A stretch of DNA of 7,433 nt, taken from an uncultured Clostridia bacterium. Its GTDB lineage: Bacteria; Bacillota; Clostridia; UBA1381. Shown here one piece after another: positions 5,508 through 7,433 of the stretch. The first letter of the stretch is position 1, and the number at the start of each line of letters is the position of its first letter. Under the pieces are notes generated by a model. It did no database searches and was not told the DNA's origin. It saw only the letters and a list, made by a program, of their open reading frames with translations. The DNA is taken from NCBI GenBank assembly GCA_910578235.1, contig CAJTPP010000014.1, forward strand, positions 29,683 through 37,115. The letters are read 5' to 3'. The translations under genes and the position numbers were made by a program.

Positions 5508-6176
5508 TTAATACATAATAATGGGTAATTTTTGTGTGTCATATATTGCGAGCGTCAGCGCGCCGATAAATTCCGCGTTAGCTTTATCCAGAGCGTCAGC
5601 GCAGGCCTGGAGAGTATTGCCGGTAGTTGATATATCATCAAAAAGCAGTATGCGTTTACCCGCCATATTATCCTTACAGGAAAAAGCGCCCTGAATATTT
5701 AAAACTCTGTCGATCTTCTTTAAGCCGCTTTGACGCGCGGTAGCGCGTATACGTTTTATAAGATTGGTGCGTATAGGTATTGAAAGATATTCCGAAAGAT
5801 GTTCAGCTATAAGCTCGGACTGATTATAGCCGCGCTCCCTCATACGCTGTTTATGAAGCGGTACGGGCACAATGCAGTCAAAGCTGTCCCACACGTTGTA
5901 GGAGTCTATATATTCCTTCATAAGCTCTGCGAAAAGGGGCGCGTATGCGCGGCAGTTATTAAACTTAAAGTCAAGGATAGTCTTGCGCATATTTCCCTTA
6001 TATTCAAACGGAGACATGATATACGCGATATTTCTTGTGCCCGGATAGGGCATTGAAGGAGCTGTTTTGCCGAGACTCGCATAGCAGCCGCGGCATATAC
6101 CAATCGTTTTGTATATTTTATGCGCGGTTTCAGTATGCTTTCGCTCATTACAGAAAATGCATATATACTTACTCAT
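5508..6176 (-). CDS. comF: ComF-family phosphoribosyltransferase-like protein
   Basis: This 222-residue cytoplasmic protein has the ComF architecture. An N-terminal zinc site is formed by C6-x2-C9 and C28-x2-C31. A middle section carries FEYKGNMRKTILDFKF and the ComF-typical VPVPLHKQRMRERGYNQSELIA. A C-terminal type I phosphoribosyltransferase PRPP loop reads LLFDDISTTGNT (177-188). In transformable bacteria ComF helps single-stranded DNA uptake; in many non-competent Firmicutes its role is unknown. The frame stays open upstream to 6359, but that extension overlaps the DUF6171 gene. The ATG at 6176 has GGAAGGA 6 bases upstream and starts exactly at the zinc motif, so it is chosen; an ATG at 6191 lacks such a site. 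It begins 28 bases after the DUF6171 gene ends, suggesting one transcript. No other competence gene is visible. Confidence 0.92.
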   Translation of the reverse strand: MSKYICIFCNERKHTETAHKIYKTIGICRGCYASLGKTAPSMPYPGTRNIAYIMSPFEYKGNMRKTILDFKFNNCRAYAPLFAELMKEYIDSYNVWDSFDCIVPVPLHKQRMRERGYNQSELIAEHLSEYLSIPIRTNLIKRIRATARQSGLKKIDRVLNIQGAFSCKDNMAGKRILLFDDISTTGNTLQACADALDKANAEFIGALTLAIYDTQKLPIIMY

Positions 6177-6204
6177 TTGTATTCCTTCCATAGATAAACA
6201 TTGG

Positions 6205-6456
6205 TTATCTGATCCATTTTTTTTGTGGACATTTGCCTTCGGCAAGTCTTGAGCGCACTTGCATAACGCATCCGCATACGGCGCAGGTGGATCCGTACAT
6301 AAAGTTTTCGCAGCTTTTGCAGCAGTTAAATCGTGATGTATATACTTCTTTATCCGCAAGACGTATGCCTTTCATATTAGTTACTTCGTCAATCATCTTT
6401 TGAATATCGTTTTCGGAAAGAACGGTTTTCAATCCGCAGCGTTTACATTTATCCAT
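6205..6456 (-). CDS. DUF6171-like cysteine-rich (zinc ribbon) small protein
   Basis: This 83-residue protein contains nine cysteines, most in metal-binding pairs: C4-x2-C7, C46-x2-C49, C58-x2-C61 followed by C63, and C76. The pattern MDKCKRCGL at the start, CKSCENF...STCAVCGCVMQVR in the middle and CPQKKW at the end matches the small clostridial family I know as DUF6171. It is probably a structural zinc-binding protein; its function is unknown. Its ATG overlaps the stop of the arabinofuranosidase gene by one base (TAATG), and no strong ribosome site is visible in front, so translation is probably coupled to that gene. The comF gene follows after 28 bases. The family name comes from motif memory, so treat it as likely, not proven. 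Confidence 0.82.
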   Translation of the reverse strand: MDKCKRCGLKTVLSENDIQKMIDEVTNMKGIRLADKEVYTSRFNCCKSCENFMYGSTCAVCGCVMQVRSRLAEGKCPQKKWIR

Positions 6457-7433
6457 TACTTTACTGTAAGGACGGCGATACTTTTGGACGGCATTTTAAA
6501 GGATATTTTTCCATCTGATAAATCCGGGTATAGAACAGCGGGAGTGATAGTATCGGGAGCGTCAAAGGTATTGTGAGCGTTTATTTCCCCTGTGAGTACC
6601 TGAGCCGATACTGACGACAAGTTGCCATCACGCATATCAAGCGTTATGTCTTCATCCTCGCTGACGCTCGTGTTGCATACTGAAACTGTTATTATACCGT
6701 TTTTCTCCGAGGCAGACATACTTATTTTCGGAATTATGCTGCCGTTTACATCGTAATCCTTACTGTCATAATCAATATCAAGTCTGTTTCCGTCCATATG
6801 TTCTTTCATCATTTTAAACAGATAATAGGTGGGTGTTAATACCATGTTTTCACTTTCGGTCAGTATCATAGCTTGCAGGACGTTTACCATTTGAGCAATA
6901 TTAGCCATATACACCCTGTCGGAATTCTCGTGGAAAATATGGAGTATGAGCATACCGCTGACGGCGTCCCGCAGGGTGTTTTGCTGATATAGAAAACCCG
7001 GATTAGTGCCGGGCATAACATCATACCAGTTGCCCCATTCGTCAACAATAAGGGGTATCTTTTTTTCGGGATCATACTGATCCATGACCGCTTTGTGCGC
7101 GTTTATAACGCGTTTCATTTTATAAGCGCTTACCATATTTGAATACCAGCCGCTTTCATCAAATATAACTGAGTCGCCTTTGTTATTCCAGTCAGTTTCA
7201 TAGCTGTAGTTGTGGAGTGAAAGAGCGTTCATTGCGCCGCCGATATTTTTCATAAGAACTTCTGTCCAGTGTGTGTCATCCACATTTGGGCCGCCTGCGA
7301 TTTTATATATTGGCTCGTCACCGTAATTGCGTATAAATACCGCATAGCGTCTGAATAAATCTGAATAGTATTCGGGGCGCATATTGCCTCCGCAGCCCCA
7401 GTTTTCATTGCCGACGCCGAAAAATTTCAATTT
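6456..7433 (-). CDS. abfA: GH51 alpha-L-arabinofuranosidase (partial, N-terminus outside window)
   Basis: The C-terminal 325 residues are present; the frame is open through the right edge. GH51 retaining enzymes release terminal arabinofuranose from arabinan, arabinoxylan and their oligosaccharides, usually inside the cell. The visible part begins in KFFGVGNENWGCGGNM, whose NE glutamate (codon 7406-7404) is the acid/base of clan GH-A. The nucleophile is the glutamate of LIVDEWGNWYD (codon 7040-7038), 122 residues later, close to the spacing in known GH51 enzymes. NPGFLYQQNTLRDA is also family-typical. From about residue 225 comes the C-terminal beta-sandwich, ending in KMPSKSIAVLTVK. About 165 N-terminal residues are missing. 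A TTG near the edge (7430) is an internal leucine codon, not the start. The stop overlaps the DUF6171 start by one base. No other carbohydrate gene is visible. Confidence 0.95.
   Translation of the reverse strand, partial: KLKFFGVGNENWGCGGNMRPEYYSDLFRRYAVFIRNYGDEPIYKIAGGPNVDDTHWTEVLMKNIGGAMNALSLHNYSYETDWNNKGDSVIFDESGWYSNMVSAYKMKRVINAHKAVMDQYDPEKKIPLIVDEWGNWYDVMPGTNPGFLYQQNTLRDAVSGMLILHIFHENSDRVYMANIAQMVNVLQAMILTESENMVLTPTYYLFKMMKEHMDGNRLDIDYDSKDYDVNGSIIPKISMSASEKNGIITVSVCNTSVSEDEDITLDMRDGNLSSVSAQVLTGEINAHNTFDAPDTITPAVLYPDLSDGKISFKMPSKSIAVLTVK

Noticed and set aside
6177..6359. N-terminal extension of the ComF frame up to 6359
   Set aside because: It overlaps most of the DUF6171 gene in another frame, shows no ComF-like residues, and the ATG at 6176 has a proper ribosome site directly before the zinc motif.

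Overview
The window looks like a chromosomal segment of a low-to-moderate GC Gram-positive anaerobe of the class Clostridia. Evidence for this is the lantibiotic-immunity type ABC transporter, a NusG domain II protein, an ECF sigma/anti-sigma pair of the clostridial type, a SleB-type spore-cortex hydrolase (which suggests an endospore former) and a GH51 arabinofuranosidase (which suggests a plant-fibre user, for example in the gut). The species cannot be named from the sequence alone. No IS element, phage gene, CRISPR array, tRNA or rRNA was seen. No gene-free stretch exceeds about 150 bases.

Layout. (1) 1-419, minus: the N-terminal 139 residues of an OmpR-type response regulator, cut by the left edge. 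(2) 420-566: a divergent control region with three direct repeats at exact 11-bp spacing and a TATAAT -10 box lacking a good -35. (3) 567-2792, plus: an ATPase and two permeases of the LanFEG (SpaFEG/MutFEG/CprABC-like) family, tightly coupled. (4) 2818-3313, plus: an orphan membrane-anchored NusG-II protein with its own strong promoter, closed by a 16-bp-stem terminator. (5) 3315-4609, plus: an ECF sigma factor and an overlapping single-pass anti-sigma/sensor protein, behind a candidate autoregulatory ECF promoter. (6) 4619-4653: a terminator hairpin shared by converging units. (7) 7433-4665, minus: GH51 arabinofuranosidase (C-terminal two thirds), DUF6171 zinc-ribbon protein, ComF-like phosphoribosyltransferase, SleB-type hydrolase and an unannotated 33-residue single-pass membrane protein.

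How the parts work together. The response regulator most likely activates the divergent ABC operon by binding the three half-sites, giving inducible export of a membrane-active peptide antibiotic. The sensor kinase would lie beyond the left edge, and no lantibiotic precursor or modification gene is visible, so this reads as a stand-alone resistance module. The ECF/anti-sigma pair is a second envelope-sensing unit. The minus-strand genes are closely packed but functionally mixed, and may be one long transcript or several.

The least expected items are the tandem 11-bp operator, the 33-residue membrane protein following the SleB-type gene (the position where ypeB is often found) and the ECF-like promoter beginning directly after a terminator.
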